DNA from: a virus | Virus record (IMG/VR): IMGVR_UViG_3300020197_002601 | Coordinates: 1 to 64,000 of that record | Direction: 5' to 3' (one strand) | Length of the DNA stretch: 64,000 bases | Part shown: piece after piece, positions 43,350 to 51,168 of the stretch | Layout of the letters: every line of letters begins with the position of its first letter | Position numbering within the stretch: the first letter of the stretch is position 1 | Notes under the pieces: model-generated | Told to the model about the DNA's origin: nothing | The model's input: only the letters and a program-made list of their open reading frames with translations | Database searches by the model: none | Position numbers and translations under genes: made by a program

Positions 43350-43984
43350 TTTCCGAAAAAATAATTTATAACACGTTTCTAAAAATTTCTAGAACCAAGA
43401 GCGGTTTACCGTTTAGGTTTAGAAAACAATGGGACAATTTTGAAACGTCAGAGGCATACCCGTATGTTTTAAAACTAAAAAATTTCTTTTCAAGAAATCA
43501 TAGTGTTGATTTAGCCGAATTTTTTATTGCACCTTATACTATATACCCAGGTGAGAGCGGGTTTGATTTAAAGTTTTATTCATCACAAAATGCAATAAAA
43601 GTATACACTTTAGCTATGAAGCAAAAACTACTTCTTCCGCCTGATGACAAATTTCACCTTAACAGTATTGCAAAGGGATTAGCTTTTATAAAACAATTTT
43701 GCAAAGACAAGGCAATAACGGTACAGGAATACCCCCTGTTCAAAGATGGGGTACAACATGCTTTTATAACTCATTTAAAAGATAGAAAAATTAGTCTTTA
43801 TAATTTGTTTGCATTTGAAAACTTTGATAAGTGCTTACAGCAAAACGATCCAGACTTACTAAGATTTACACTAGGTGATATTTACGACAATATACCTGTT
43901 TTTCGTACAAAATATTTTTCTAGTAAAACTGCCAAATACTTAGCAATGCAAGGGTTGAAAAAGATTTTAGGAAATAAATCTTGA
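43346..43984 (+). CDS. Protein in the gp59 (helicase loader) position
   Basis: 212 aa, basic, helical, close in length to T4 gp59 (217). It lies between gp41 and gp32, where T4 has gene 59 directly before gene 32. The stretch IIYNTFLKISR followed by GLPFRFRKQWDNF has no clear identity with T4 gp59. The call rests on position, size and charge; it may be an unrelated DNA-binding protein. Confidence 0.4.
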   Translation: MISEKIIYNTFLKISRTKSGLPFRFRKQWDNFETSEAYPYVLKLKNFFSRNHSVDLAEFFIAPYTIYPGESGFDLKFYSSQNAIKVYTLAMKQKLLLPPDDKFHLNSIAKGLAFIKQFCKDKAITVQEYPLFKDGVQHAFITHLKDRKISLYNLFAFENFDKCLQQNDPDLLRFTLGDIYDNIPVFRTKYFSSKTAKYLAMQGLKKILGNKS

Positions 43985-44008
43985 TTTCTAGTTAGGACAT
44001 ATTATCAT
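43981..44008 (+). promoter_or_regulatory. Early promoter of gp32
   Basis: TTGATT, 16-base spacer, TATCAT, 7 bases to ATG 44016. The TGA of the previous gene is inside the -35. Confidence 0.7.
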
Positions 44009-44015
44009 AATTAAT

Positions 44016-44840
44016 ATGAGTACAATTACCAATACGATGTTTGAGAGCATTAAGACTGCACTGGCAAAAAATAACAATACTTCTTCTAGAAATAAAGATA
44101 TTCTTAAACTTGAAGTAGGGAATACCTATACCGTCAGACTTTTACCTAATGTAAAAGAACCGGCTAAGACATTTTTTCACTACTATACTTTTGGGTGGAC
44201 AAGCTTTGCAACCGGTCAATATGTTTCTGCAATTAGCCCTACCACTTTCGGTGAAAGAGACCCTATTGCAGAGGCTCGTTATCGCATCTTAAAGACCGGT
44301 ACAGAGGAAGATAAGGCCAAGGCCCGAGCAATTCTTAGAACAGAAAAGTGGTTAGTTAATGCTTATGTTATTAACGACCCGGTGAACGAGGCAAATACTG
44401 GTAAGACAATGATTGTTCGATATGGTAAGCAGCTTCATAAGATTATTAGCGACGCTATTGAAGGTGAAGGAGCTGAAGATCTTGGCGCTAGAATTTTTGA
44501 CCTTACTGATAAGGGCTCTAGTTTGAAGATTAAGGTAGAGCAGCAAGGAGATTTTCCTACTTACGTTAGTAGTAAGTTCTCTTTGCCCAAGGCTATCGAA
44601 GGGGTTGATAAGAAAAAAGCTGACGAGATTTATAAAAATACATTTGAACTTGAAACGGTATTTCCTGTTAAGAGTTATGATGAATTAAAGACTATGCTAG
44701 AAGAGCATTACTATTGCAAGAGTGAGTCTACACCAGCACCTTCGAAGAGAGTAGAAGCTGCCACCCCGGTAGTAGCAGAACAAGAAGTCTTAGAAGATGA
44801 GACCGTTCAGAAGCTTCTTGCTGGGCTTGACGAAAATTAA
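44016..44840 (+). CDS. gp32: Single-stranded DNA-binding protein gp32
   Basis: 274 aa. N-terminal basic LAST-like region (NNNTSSRNKDILKLEVGN), an OB-fold core with aromatic residues (FFHYYTFGWTSF, KWLVNAYVI), and an acidic C-terminal tail for protein contacts (LEDETVQKLLAGLDEN). The zinc-finger Cys set of T4 gp32 is not evident. T4-like position after the gp59-site gene. Confidence 0.88.
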   Translation: MSTITNTMFESIKTALAKNNNTSSRNKDILKLEVGNTYTVRLLPNVKEPAKTFFHYYTFGWTSFATGQYVSAISPTTFGERDPIAEARYRILKTGTEEDKAKARAILRTEKWLVNAYVINDPVNEANTGKTMIVRYGKQLHKIISDAIEGEGAEDLGARIFDLTDKGSSLKIKVEQQGDFPTYVSSKFSLPKAIEGVDKKKADEIYKNTFELETVFPVKSYDELKTMLEEHYYCKSESTPAPSKRVEAATPVVAEQEVLEDETVQKLLAGLDEN

Positions 44841-44842
44841 TA

Positions 44843-45253
44843 ATGTCTGATGCACTTGTACCATTAGATCCGAATAGCCCTCAAGCAAAAGAGGCTATTA
44901 TTAATCTTTTGGGTACTACGTTAGCAGAGTTAAAAAATATTGATAAAAGCGTTATAGGTTCATCTAAATTTGTTTCTGGTAATAGAACTAATTTAGAAAA
45001 TGTTTTTAGAACCACGGTTGAATCAGCAGTACAGCCGGCTCAATCACCAGCAACAGTATCTGCCCCGGCCAATAGTCAAGTAACTGTTACCTTTACGCCG
45101 CCTCCGCAAAAACAACAACCTGAAGTAGTTGAAGACCCTAATCAATTAGTCTTTGATTTTAATCAAAAAATTACTCCTGATATTGTTAATAATAAACTAG
45201 ATCGTATTTTAGATAAATTGGATAGAATTATTGATAAACTATCCAAATCATAA
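44843..45253 (+). CDS. Small protein of unknown function behind gp32
   Basis: 136 aa. N-terminal helix, a Pro/Thr/Gln-rich middle (residues 55-95), then NQLVFDFNQKI and a C-terminal amphipathic helix with the repeat LDRILDKLDRIIDKL, a likely coiled coil. It starts 2 bases after the gp32 stop, so it is co-translated. It could be an adaptor of the replisome; no family recognised. Confidence 0.6.
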   Translation: MSDALVPLDPNSPQAKEAIINLLGTTLAELKNIDKSVIGSSKFVSGNRTNLENVFRTTVESAVQPAQSPATVSAPANSQVTVTFTPPPQKQQPEVVEDPNQLVFDFNQKITPDIVNNKLDRILDKLDRIIDKLSKS

Positions 45254-45255
45254 TC

Positions 45256-45283
45256 TTGCTTTCTAGTATATTCTTGTTATAAT
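45256..45283 (+). promoter_or_regulatory. Early promoter of gp45
   Basis: TTGCTT, 16-base spacer, TATAAT, 6 bases to GTG 45290. Confidence 0.8.
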
Positions 45284-45289
45284 ATTTCT

Positions 45290-46018
45290 GTGAATGTTCA
45301 TATCCCAGACCGTAAGCTTTTTTTAAATGGCTTCTTACTCCCTCTTAGTAAGATAAATGATAGTTGCGTAATAACGGTTACCGGTGAAGGGTTTTCTAGT
45401 GTTGTTAGTACAACCGACGCTTCCGTTATATTGCACTCTGCATATAATACCGAGCTTGATACCGAAACAACCTTAAGATTAAACATTTCGGATATTAAAA
45501 AGGTTATTAAGGCTTTAGAATGCGTACAAGATAATAATTTTACTCTAACAATTGATAAAAATAATATTAGCTATTCAGGGCCAGAAATTAGGTTTAAATA
45601 CCATCTACTCGAAGACGGTATTATTATACCCCCAAAAGTCGACGTTTCTAAGCTTGCAAGCTTATCGTTTCCTATAACATTTAACATACAATACAAGTCG
45701 TTAGTTGATCTGTTGAGAGGCTCTACATTTGCAACTGAAAGTAACAAGTTATATATCTACTCACAGGATGGTAAAATATATGGCGATTTAACAGATAAAG
45801 CAAGACATAATGTTGACAATATTTCCTTACCTTTAGGGGATTACACTGGCAGTCCGCTAGAATCTTTATGCTTGAATTTTGAGTTAATCCGAATAATTAG
45901 TAGTGTGAGAGTAAAGCAGTTAGAGTGTAAAATTAATCCAAAATTAGGAGTTATAATGTTTCAACTTTTAGACGGAGTTGTTAAAACACGTTACATAGCT
46001 TCGTCACTAGTAAAATAA
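45290..46018 (+). CDS. gp45: Sliding clamp gp45
   Basis: 242 aa (T4 228), GTG start fixed by the promoter. Two PCNA-like repeats of the beta-alpha-beta type, with LRLNISDIKKVIKALE as the first domain helix and KLYIYSQDGKIYGDLTDK and SLCLNFELIRIISSV in the second. It tethers gp43 and, in T4, activates late transcription through gp55/gp33. The clamp loader genes (44/62) are not in the window. Confidence 0.85.
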   Translation: MNVHIPDRKLFLNGFLLPLSKINDSCVITVTGEGFSSVVSTTDASVILHSAYNTELDTETTLRLNISDIKKVIKALECVQDNNFTLTIDKNNISYSGPEIRFKYHLLEDGIIIPPKVDVSKLASLSFPITFNIQYKSLVDLLRGSTFATESNKLYIYSQDGKIYGDLTDKARHNVDNISLPLGDYTGSPLESLCLNFELIRIISSVRVKQLECKINPKLGVIMFQLLDGVVKTRYIASSLVK

Positions 46019-46380
46019 TGAAAAACAAAATTACAACACCAGGTTATTTCGTTAAGAGACTTAGGGATAACGGTTTTATTGTTTTAAAAACATTCAATGG
46101 ATATGGTGCACACGACCCAAGAAGATGGACGGTATTGGTCGATCCAGGCGGCGCGAGCTTGTTTATTACTTGCTTTCAGAATAAGGATTTTTTAAACGAT
46201 ATAATGTTTGAATTAAATGACGGTGGTATTCGAATTAACAAAAATTATTGTATTAAAACCGATAGTATTGAAGTGATTATTAGATATCTTATTGAAAGAG
46301 GTATTAACAACAATGCCAAAAACACACCATATTATGCTGAGCGCCCTAAATATACATGTGAAGCACCCAAGCAAACATAA
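46018..46380 (+). CDS. Conserved phage protein next to the clamp gene
   Basis: 120 aa. Starts on the last base of the gp45 stop (TAATG). The stretch RLRDNGFIVLKTFNGYGAHD and WTVLVDPGGASLFITC is a pattern I recall from small proteins next to gp45 in marine T4-like phages. Alpha/beta fold likely; the function is unknown. Confidence 0.65.
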   Translation: MKNKITTPGYFVKRLRDNGFIVLKTFNGYGAHDPRRWTVLVDPGGASLFITCFQNKDFLNDIMFELNDGGIRINKNYCIKTDSIEVIIRYLIERGINNNAKNTPYYAERPKYTCEAPKQT

Positions 46381-46396
46381 TAGCGACGGGGATAGT

Positions 46397-46693
46397 ATGA
46401 AGCCGGATAATTCCAAAAAGATTCAAAAAGGCCAGATGGAGGATCTTATTAGGTCTGTAATGAATGATTACATGATGCACCATGCGCTCAGCAAGTCGGA
46501 AAAGTCTAAAAATATTCAAAATTTAGCTAACGTGATTTCTGAGTACCTTAGTGCGTTTGTAGTTATAGGTTACGACATGAATGGGGCACCGGTTAGTTTT
46601 ATACATGCAAAAAATCAGATGGATGCTGATGCATTATCCGCCGCTATTAACAGGTTTCTGTTTCATGCGATAAATCAGCAAGAAGATAAGTGA
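46397..46693 (+). CDS. Small protein of unknown function
   Basis: 98 aa from ATG 46397; a GGGGAT 4 bases before it is one of the few Shine-Dalgarno-like sites here, and an earlier start would overlap the previous gene by 90 bases. Helical, with VVIGYDMNGAPVSFIHA as a beta pair. It overlaps the next gene by GTGA. No family recognised. Confidence 0.55.
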   Translation: MKPDNSKKIQKGQMEDLIRSVMNDYMMHHALSKSEKSKNIQNLANVISEYLSAFVVIGYDMNGAPVSFIHAKNQMDADALSAAINRFLFHAINQQEDK

Positions 46694-47559
46694 AACCTAT
46701 TCTTCTGCTTGGTAAAGGTTACATAGGGGCCGCATTAGAGCAGCATTTAATATCTAATAATTTTACTGTTACATCTCTTAATAGGGCGCAGCTTGATTAC
46801 ACCTCTCCTGCTACTTTACAAAAGTACTTAAAAGAAAATAACAATTTTGAAGCGGTAATCAACTGTTCCGGGTATACGGGGTTTCCTAATGTTGACGGTT
46901 GTGAAAAACATAAACAGGACTGCTGGTTTTGGAATGTTATAGTGCCAAGAAATATCGTTCTATCTACAAATATGTTTATGATACCCACTATTCAAATTAG
47001 TAGCGGGTGCATTTATACAGGTCACGAGAAAGAATTTACTGAAGAAGATGAGCCTAATTTTGGATTGTATAGTGACGTGAGCAGTTTTTACAGCAAATGT
47101 AAGCATGCATCTGAAACTATTTTTCAAAATTGTTATGGTTATATTTTAAGAATCAGAATGCCATTTGACGGTACATTAGCATCAAAGAATTATCTCAATA
47201 AAATTTACAAATATAATAATTTAATTAGCTTGAAAAATAGCTTAACAAGCACCTTAGATTTAAATCAATTTATTGCAAAATTCTTGTATTTGTTTAAGAC
47301 TATTCCAGCGGGTCCAATAAATGTAGTAAACCCGGGTGGTGTTGAAGCCAAAGAAATAGTTGACCTTCTTAAGAAGAATGGAATAGAAAACCCGGGGTGG
47401 AATTTTATTGATATAGGTAGTTTAAATACAGTCGCTAATAGAAGTAACTGTGTATTAAGTACAGAAAAATTAAGACTTTATAACTTAGAATTACCCCCCG
47501 CGATGCAATCTTTAGAACGAGATATTGCGTTGTTTGCTAGAAATGTTCTTTCAAAGTAA
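46690..47559 (+). CDS. NAD(P)-dependent sugar reductase/epimerase, RmlD-like
   Basis: 289 aa. GKGYIGAAL is the Rossmann glycine motif, VINCSGYTG the next strand, and YSKCKHASE the YxxxK catalytic pair of extended short-chain dehydrogenases. It is closest in layout to dTDP-4-dehydrorhamnose reductase (RmlD). It would make a deoxy-sugar nucleotide and could supply a donor to the phage glycosyltransferases. GTG start overlapping the previous stop. Confidence 0.75.
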   Translation: MKPILLLGKGYIGAALEQHLISNNFTVTSLNRAQLDYTSPATLQKYLKENNNFEAVINCSGYTGFPNVDGCEKHKQDCWFWNVIVPRNIVLSTNMFMIPTIQISSGCIYTGHEKEFTEEDEPNFGLYSDVSSFYSKCKHASETIFQNCYGYILRIRMPFDGTLASKNYLNKIYKYNNLISLKNSLTSTLDLNQFIAKFLYLFKTIPAGPINVVNPGGVEAKEIVDLLKKNGIENPGWNFIDIGSLNTVANRSNCVLSTEKLRLYNLELPPAMQSLERDIALFARNVLSK

Positions 47560-47836
47560 AAAGCCACACCATAGAGGGTGTTACGCGGTAAATACAGGTC
47601 TATATGTAGGGGAATTCCTTGTTTATGCAAAGGACAATGGATTGTATTATGAGTTTCTCAGTTTACCTAAGATGTTAGTTAGAGCGGTTCCAAAGAAATC
47701 ATTTTTAACTGGTCTAAAGAATGACATAATTACATATGTGGCCAAACTCCCCACAGATGTTTATTCTGTTTGTATAGCGCAGTACAACAAAAGCAAAACT
47801 TCTACAACTACATTTATTGCACCTTTATCTAGTTGA
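47543..47836 (+). CDS. Small protein of unknown function
   Basis: 97 aa from ATG 47543 (an ATG 6 codons upstream is possible). RGCYAVNTGLYVGEFLVY and LPKMLVRAVPKKSF suggest a small beta-rich domain. It overlaps the reductase gene by 17 bases. No family recognised. Confidence 0.55.
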   Translation: MFFQSKKPHHRGCYAVNTGLYVGEFLVYAKDNGLYYEFLSLPKMLVRAVPKKSFLTGLKNDIITYVAKLPTDVYSVCIAQYNKSKTSTTTFIAPLSS

Positions 47837-47851
47837 AAATAATAATAAACC

Positions 47852-47859
47852 TATAAATA
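47852..47859 (+). promoter_or_regulatory. Late promoter (TATAAATA)
   Basis: Full consensus, 6 bases before ATG 47866. Confidence 0.8.
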
Positions 47860-47865
47860 TAATAT

Positions 47866-48051
47866 ATGGACTTTGTCAGACCTTGCAAGATTGCTAGCCC
47901 TATTAGCGGACAACCAGTAGAGCCTAAGATAGTTGAACGTATTGTAGGAGATAAGATTGTAAAAGAGGCTCACTGGTATGATCCGGCTAGCGGTACCTTT
48001 ATTCGTAAAGGTGTTGTTAGTATTGAAGATGTAAAGCCTTCTACTAATTGA
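47866..48051 (+). CDS. Small late protein of unknown function
   Basis: 61 aa, beta-rich (CKIASPISGQPVEP, EAHWYDPASGTFIRKG). It has its own full-consensus late promoter although it lies between early genes, which suggests a small virion or late-stage protein. No family recognised. Confidence 0.65.
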   Translation: MDFVRPCKIASPISGQPVEPKIVERIVGDKIVKEAHWYDPASGTFIRKGVVSIEDVKPSTN

Positions 48052-48075
48052 TCTTTTAAGTTCCTATCTTATAAT
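48048..48075 (+). promoter_or_regulatory. Early promoter of primase
   Basis: TTGATC, 16-base spacer, TATAAT, 5 bases to GTG 48081; overlaps the previous stop. Confidence 0.75.
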
Positions 48076-48080
48076 AAGTT

Positions 48081-49112
48081 GTGCTGTTAAACGAGAACTA
48101 TATCGTATCTAAATTTTACCAATACGCTGGTTATCCAAAATATAACAAAGCAACGAAGTCTTATTACGGTGGGTGTCCAGTTTGTAGAGAGGGCAAGTCA
48201 TGGGGAAAGAAAAGAAGATTATATTATATTGTTAAAAAGAATTTAATCTTTTGTCATAATTGTGGTTTAAGTATGAGACCAGTTAAATGGATTCAAACCG
48301 TGGCAAATTTATCTTATGTTGAGATAATGAGGGAGAATAATCAATTTGTTGACCCTAGTATTGAATACGAGCAGGAAATTGCCGAAGACTCACAAGTAGT
48401 TTTAAATACCGATACCCTACCAGAAGATAGTATTAATTTATCTGATGTAAGTCAAGTATCATTTTACAAAACTAACAAATATATACAGGCTGCATTGAAA
48501 ACCATTTCAGATCGGCGCTTAGAAAAAGCCTGTAATCGTCCAGAATCATTTTGGATTAGTCTAACAGATAAGATCCATAAGAATAGATTAGTAATACCAT
48601 TTTATGACTTAAGCAATAAGATCGTACACTATCAAACTCGAACGTTAATTGAAACGCCTAATAACACATTTCCAAAATATCTTTCAAAACAAAATAGCGA
48701 AAAAACTTTATTCGGTATTAATAATGTAGATCTTAATAAAAAATATTTGTTCATTACTGAAGGGCCTTTGGATGCTTGTTTTATAAAAAATGGTATAGCG
48801 GTCGCAGGTATTAATGAAGGTAAAGGAGATTTGTTTACACCCAAACAAAAAGAACAACTTAAACCATATAGTAGTTTAGAGCAAATTTGGGTATTAGATA
48901 ATCAGCGTATAGATCAAGCAAGTAAGAAGAAGACTAATTTCTTACTCAAGCAAGGTTGTAAAGTTTTTATATGGCCGTCTGAGTTGAAAAGATTAAAAGA
49001 TATTAATGATGTTTGTGTTCACCACAAGCTATATGAAATATCGGAAAAGTTTATTACTGACAATACTTACAACGGATTAAAGGGTACTATGTTGTTGGCG
49101 AAACTTAATTAA
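48081..49112 (+). CDS. gp61: DNA primase gp61
   Basis: 343 aa (T4 gp61 342), GTG start. N-terminal zinc finger CPVC and CHNC, then the Toprim domain with YLFITEGPLDACFI (catalytic Glu) and IWVLDNQRID. It makes RNA primers on the lagging strand with gp41. It overlaps the next minus-strand gene by 4 bp. Confidence 0.92.
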   Translation: MLLNENYIVSKFYQYAGYPKYNKATKSYYGGCPVCREGKSWGKKRRLYYIVKKNLIFCHNCGLSMRPVKWIQTVANLSYVEIMRENNQFVDPSIEYEQEIAEDSQVVLNTDTLPEDSINLSDVSQVSFYKTNKYIQAALKTISDRRLEKACNRPESFWISLTDKIHKNRLVIPFYDLSNKIVHYQTRTLIETPNNTFPKYLSKQNSEKTLFGINNVDLNKKYLFITEGPLDACFIKNGIAVAGINEGKGDLFTPKQKEQLKPYSSLEQIWVLDNQRIDQASKKKTNFLLKQGCKVFIWPSELKRLKDINDVCVHHKLYEISEKFITDNTYNGLKGTMLLAKLN

Positions 49113-49522
49113 CTGTCGTTTGAAATGACGTATCCCTTTAATGATTCGTTAAGAGAGCTTAGCTCCATTGCAACTCTGGCTATTCTTTTCTTTTCACTAG
49201 AAGCAACCTTTTCAAACAACGAGTCACAGCCTGCAGAAGCCAGCTGCGATTGAACACTACTACCTTCCACACCATTTAAGAAGTTGATAAATTCTGAAAT
49301 CTTTGCTATCCATTCATTTAATGATTTTTTTTGAGCGGCAGTATGAGCACCTTTAGTAGCCTCTAGATCCGGAGGAACATTTACATTAAGTGATTTTGGA
49401 TCTGTAGTAGGGTCAAGCTGCTGCTTCATCGCTTGTTGTTCGGCAGCTGCTGTGTCTGCAGCATTCACATCTACTTCGTCTGCTTCTAAAATACTGTTAA
49501 AATGATTGGCAAATAAACTCAT
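49109..49522 (-). CDS. Late protein, probable internal head protein
   Basis: 137 aa. The N terminus SLFANHFNSILEADEVD has an ILE-Ala site fitting the prohead-protease consensus; an acidic/Gln-rich linker is followed by a helical domain (LNEWIAKISEFINFLNGVEGSS). Single late gene between primase and another late gene in divergent orientation. No family recognised. Confidence 0.6.
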   Translation of the reverse strand: MSLFANHFNSILEADEVDVNAADTAAAEQQAMKQQLDPTTDPKSLNVNVPPDLEATKGAHTAAQKKSLNEWIAKISEFINFLNGVEGSSVQSQLASAGCDSLFEKVASSEKKRIARVAMELSSLNESLKGYVISNDS

Positions 49523-49527
49523 ATTAT

Positions 49528-49533
49528 TATTTA
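49528..49533 (-). promoter_or_regulatory. Late promoter (TAAATA)
   Basis: AATAAATA on the minus strand, 5 bases before ATG 49522. Confidence 0.7.
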
Positions 49534-49551
49534 TTTATTCTATGCTAATAA

Positions 49552-49557
49552 TAAATA
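49552..49557 (+). promoter_or_regulatory. Late promoter (TAAATA)
   Basis: AATAAATA, 4 bases before GTG 49562. Confidence 0.65.
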
Positions 49558-49561
49558 TAAT

Positions 49562-49942
49562 GTGAAGAAACGACCCAGTGTATTAAATGAAGATTCAATG
49601 AAGCTTTATAATCAATGGGTTAGCGGAATAGCAAAAAGAGATTTACAACCAGAAGTAATAACAGTTGCGGATATTGTTAATAGATATAGAAATAGAACTC
49701 AAGCTTCCAAGCAATTACCGTTTCCTTTAAACAATGCTGTAGACGCTCTTGGCGATTTGTTTGTTAAGTGCGCTGATATGAGACGTCTTATGGCCAGTAG
49801 TATTTCCTACCCTGTAATTAAAGAAAACGAAAATAGCATAAAGGCTATAAGACAGTTAAATGAAAAAATTGCCGAGATACAAAACATAATTGTGTCGTGT
49901 ACAGAAGAACTTAATCAAATAGTTGAAAACAAAGAAGAGTAA
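49562..49942 (+). CDS. Late helical protein of unknown function
   Basis: 126 aa, GTG start. Helical throughout, ending in a coiled-coil-like stretch (RQLNEKIAEIQNIIV). KLYNQWVSGIAKRDLQPEV may be an N-terminal partner-binding part. Its late promoter is back-to-back with that of the gene at 49522. No family recognised. Confidence 0.6.
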   Translation: MKKRPSVLNEDSMKLYNQWVSGIAKRDLQPEVITVADIVNRYRNRTQASKQLPFPLNNAVDALGDLFVKCADMRRLMASSISYPVIKENENSIKAIRQLNEKIAEIQNIIVSCTEELNQIVENKEE

Positions 49943-49950
49943 TTTATACT
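49923..49950 (+). promoter_or_regulatory. Early promoter
   Basis: TTGAAA, 16-base spacer, TATACT, 6 bases to ATG 49957; lies in the end of the previous gene. Confidence 0.7.
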
Positions 49951-49956
49951 AATATC

Positions 49957-50385
49957 ATGGTATTTAAGCTTTTAACCAGCGCTGGGTTAACTATACTTGT
50001 TGGGTCGGTTCTTGCCTGGCCTTTTACTTTTTTGGGAATTAATTTTTTTAGCGCGCTTGGTTTTTTTACTGCATTACAATTTGTAGGTTTTTATTTTTAC
50101 AGAGACATAACGGAAAAAAAACTTGCTGTAGAAGCTGAAAAATTAACTATAGCCCGGGAAGCAGAATTAAGTAAGCAAGGTTCTGTAGTAACCTGTCCAT
50201 GCGATAGAGCGGTACAGACGTTTGTACCTATTGTATTGAATGAAAAGAATGATTATATGTGCCCCGGGTGTAAAAAACAAGTTAATGTGCATGTTAACTT
50301 AAAAACGGCTATAGCTACTATCCCTGTTGTAGCTGATGCACAGCAAGTATTACAACAGCAATTAATAGGTGAGGTAGAAAAATGA
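49957..50385 (+). CDS. Two-helix membrane protein with zinc-ribbon-like domain
   Basis: 142 aa. Hydrophobic segments at about 7-27 and 31-49 with a short turn anchor it in the inner membrane. A charged helix follows, then a CPC and CPGC pair (about residues 80-107) resembling a zinc ribbon. It is early expressed. A host-takeover membrane role is possible; no family recognised. Confidence 0.65.
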   Translation: MVFKLLTSAGLTILVGSVLAWPFTFLGINFFSALGFFTALQFVGFYFYRDITEKKLAVEAEKLTIAREAELSKQGSVVTCPCDRAVQTFVPIVLNEKNDYMCPGCKKQVNVHVNLKTAIATIPVVADAQQVLQQQLIGEVEK

Positions 50386-50783
50386 ACTATGTAGAAGTAC
50401 AATCAAGTCAAATTATGCCTATATCTGGTATAGAAACCCCACTAGAGTTATCTAAAATAAGAAATGTGGCTAATGATTTCTTTTTCTCAAAAGGTCAACT
50501 ACCTTACAAAACGTATAAAAATGCTTTGGCAGGCTCTACTGGTATTAATAAAACCACAGCAGAGTTAGTAGAGTCTTTTTTTGACACTCTAGAGACGTCT
50601 TTAAAATTACAGCTAAAAGAAAATGATAAAGACAAAACATCGCCAGAAAAAATATTATTGGTTAAAGAGGCATTTGACGTATTGAGAAGTACGTTTAGAC
50701 TATTGTATAAGACGGGGTGTGGGTTTGACGTTGTAACTTTTTATTGTGCAGTTGCCGGGTTTATATTAGGTAAGTTGAGATAA
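50382..50783 (+). CDS. Protein of unknown function
   Basis: 133 aa, helical; ATGA overlap with the membrane protein gene, so translated with it. Ends in a hydrophobic stretch (FDVVTFYCAVAGFILGKL) that might touch the membrane. No family recognised. Confidence 0.6.
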   Translation: MNYVEVQSSQIMPISGIETPLELSKIRNVANDFFFSKGQLPYKTYKNALAGSTGINKTTAELVESFFDTLETSLKLQLKENDKDKTSPEKILLVKEAFDVLRSTFRLLYKTGCGFDVVTFYCAVAGFILGKLR

Positions 50784-50788
50784 TTTGC

Positions 50789-50817
50789 TTGACGTTCATT
50801 AGATTTCTTTATATACT
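50789..50817 (+). promoter_or_regulatory. Early promoter
   Basis: TTGACG, 17-base spacer, TATACT, 6 bases to ATG 50824. Confidence 0.7.
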
Positions 50818-50823
50818 TTAAAC

Positions 50824-51168
50824 ATGAATTCACCAGAAATTATAACTATACAGGGCAATACTAAGACTTTTAAGATGAAAAAAGAGGAGTATGCAAGATG
50901 GCTTTGTCTGATTGAGGCTATAGATCTTGTCGAACGTAAAGCTGTAGAGCTAAAAACTGATATGGTTTCTGATGACTTTTGGGTTAAACCATTAGCTTTT
51001 CAAAAGTATATTGAACAGCGGCTTGAAACAATGGTTCTTGATGTAGAGAGAGAAGAATTTAAAAAAGATATTATCCTTACTTCGATACCTAAGTTTATTG
51101 ATAAAGATGAACCTGTTGAAGAAGAGGATGTAGAGCCGGAGTTAATTCCAGAAGACTTAACTGGTTAA
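50824..51168 (+). CDS. Small acidic-tailed early protein
   Basis: 114 aa. It begins with a short beta part (EIITIQGNTKTFKMKKEEY), is helical in the middle and strongly acidic at the C terminus (DEPVEEEDVEPELIPED). Early promoter. Overlaps gp14 tail-to-tail by 4 bp. No family recognised. Confidence 0.6.
   Translation: MNSPEIITIQGNTKTFKMKKEEYARWLCLIEAIDLVERKAVELKTDMVSDDFWVKPLAFQKYIEQRLETMVLDVEREEFKKDIILTSIPKFIDKDEPVEEEDVEPELIPEDLTG

Noticed and set aside
44843-45253. gp33 late-transcription coactivator
   Set aside because: Right size and neighbourhood, but the C terminus is a coiled coil without the hydrophobic clamp-binding end of gp33.
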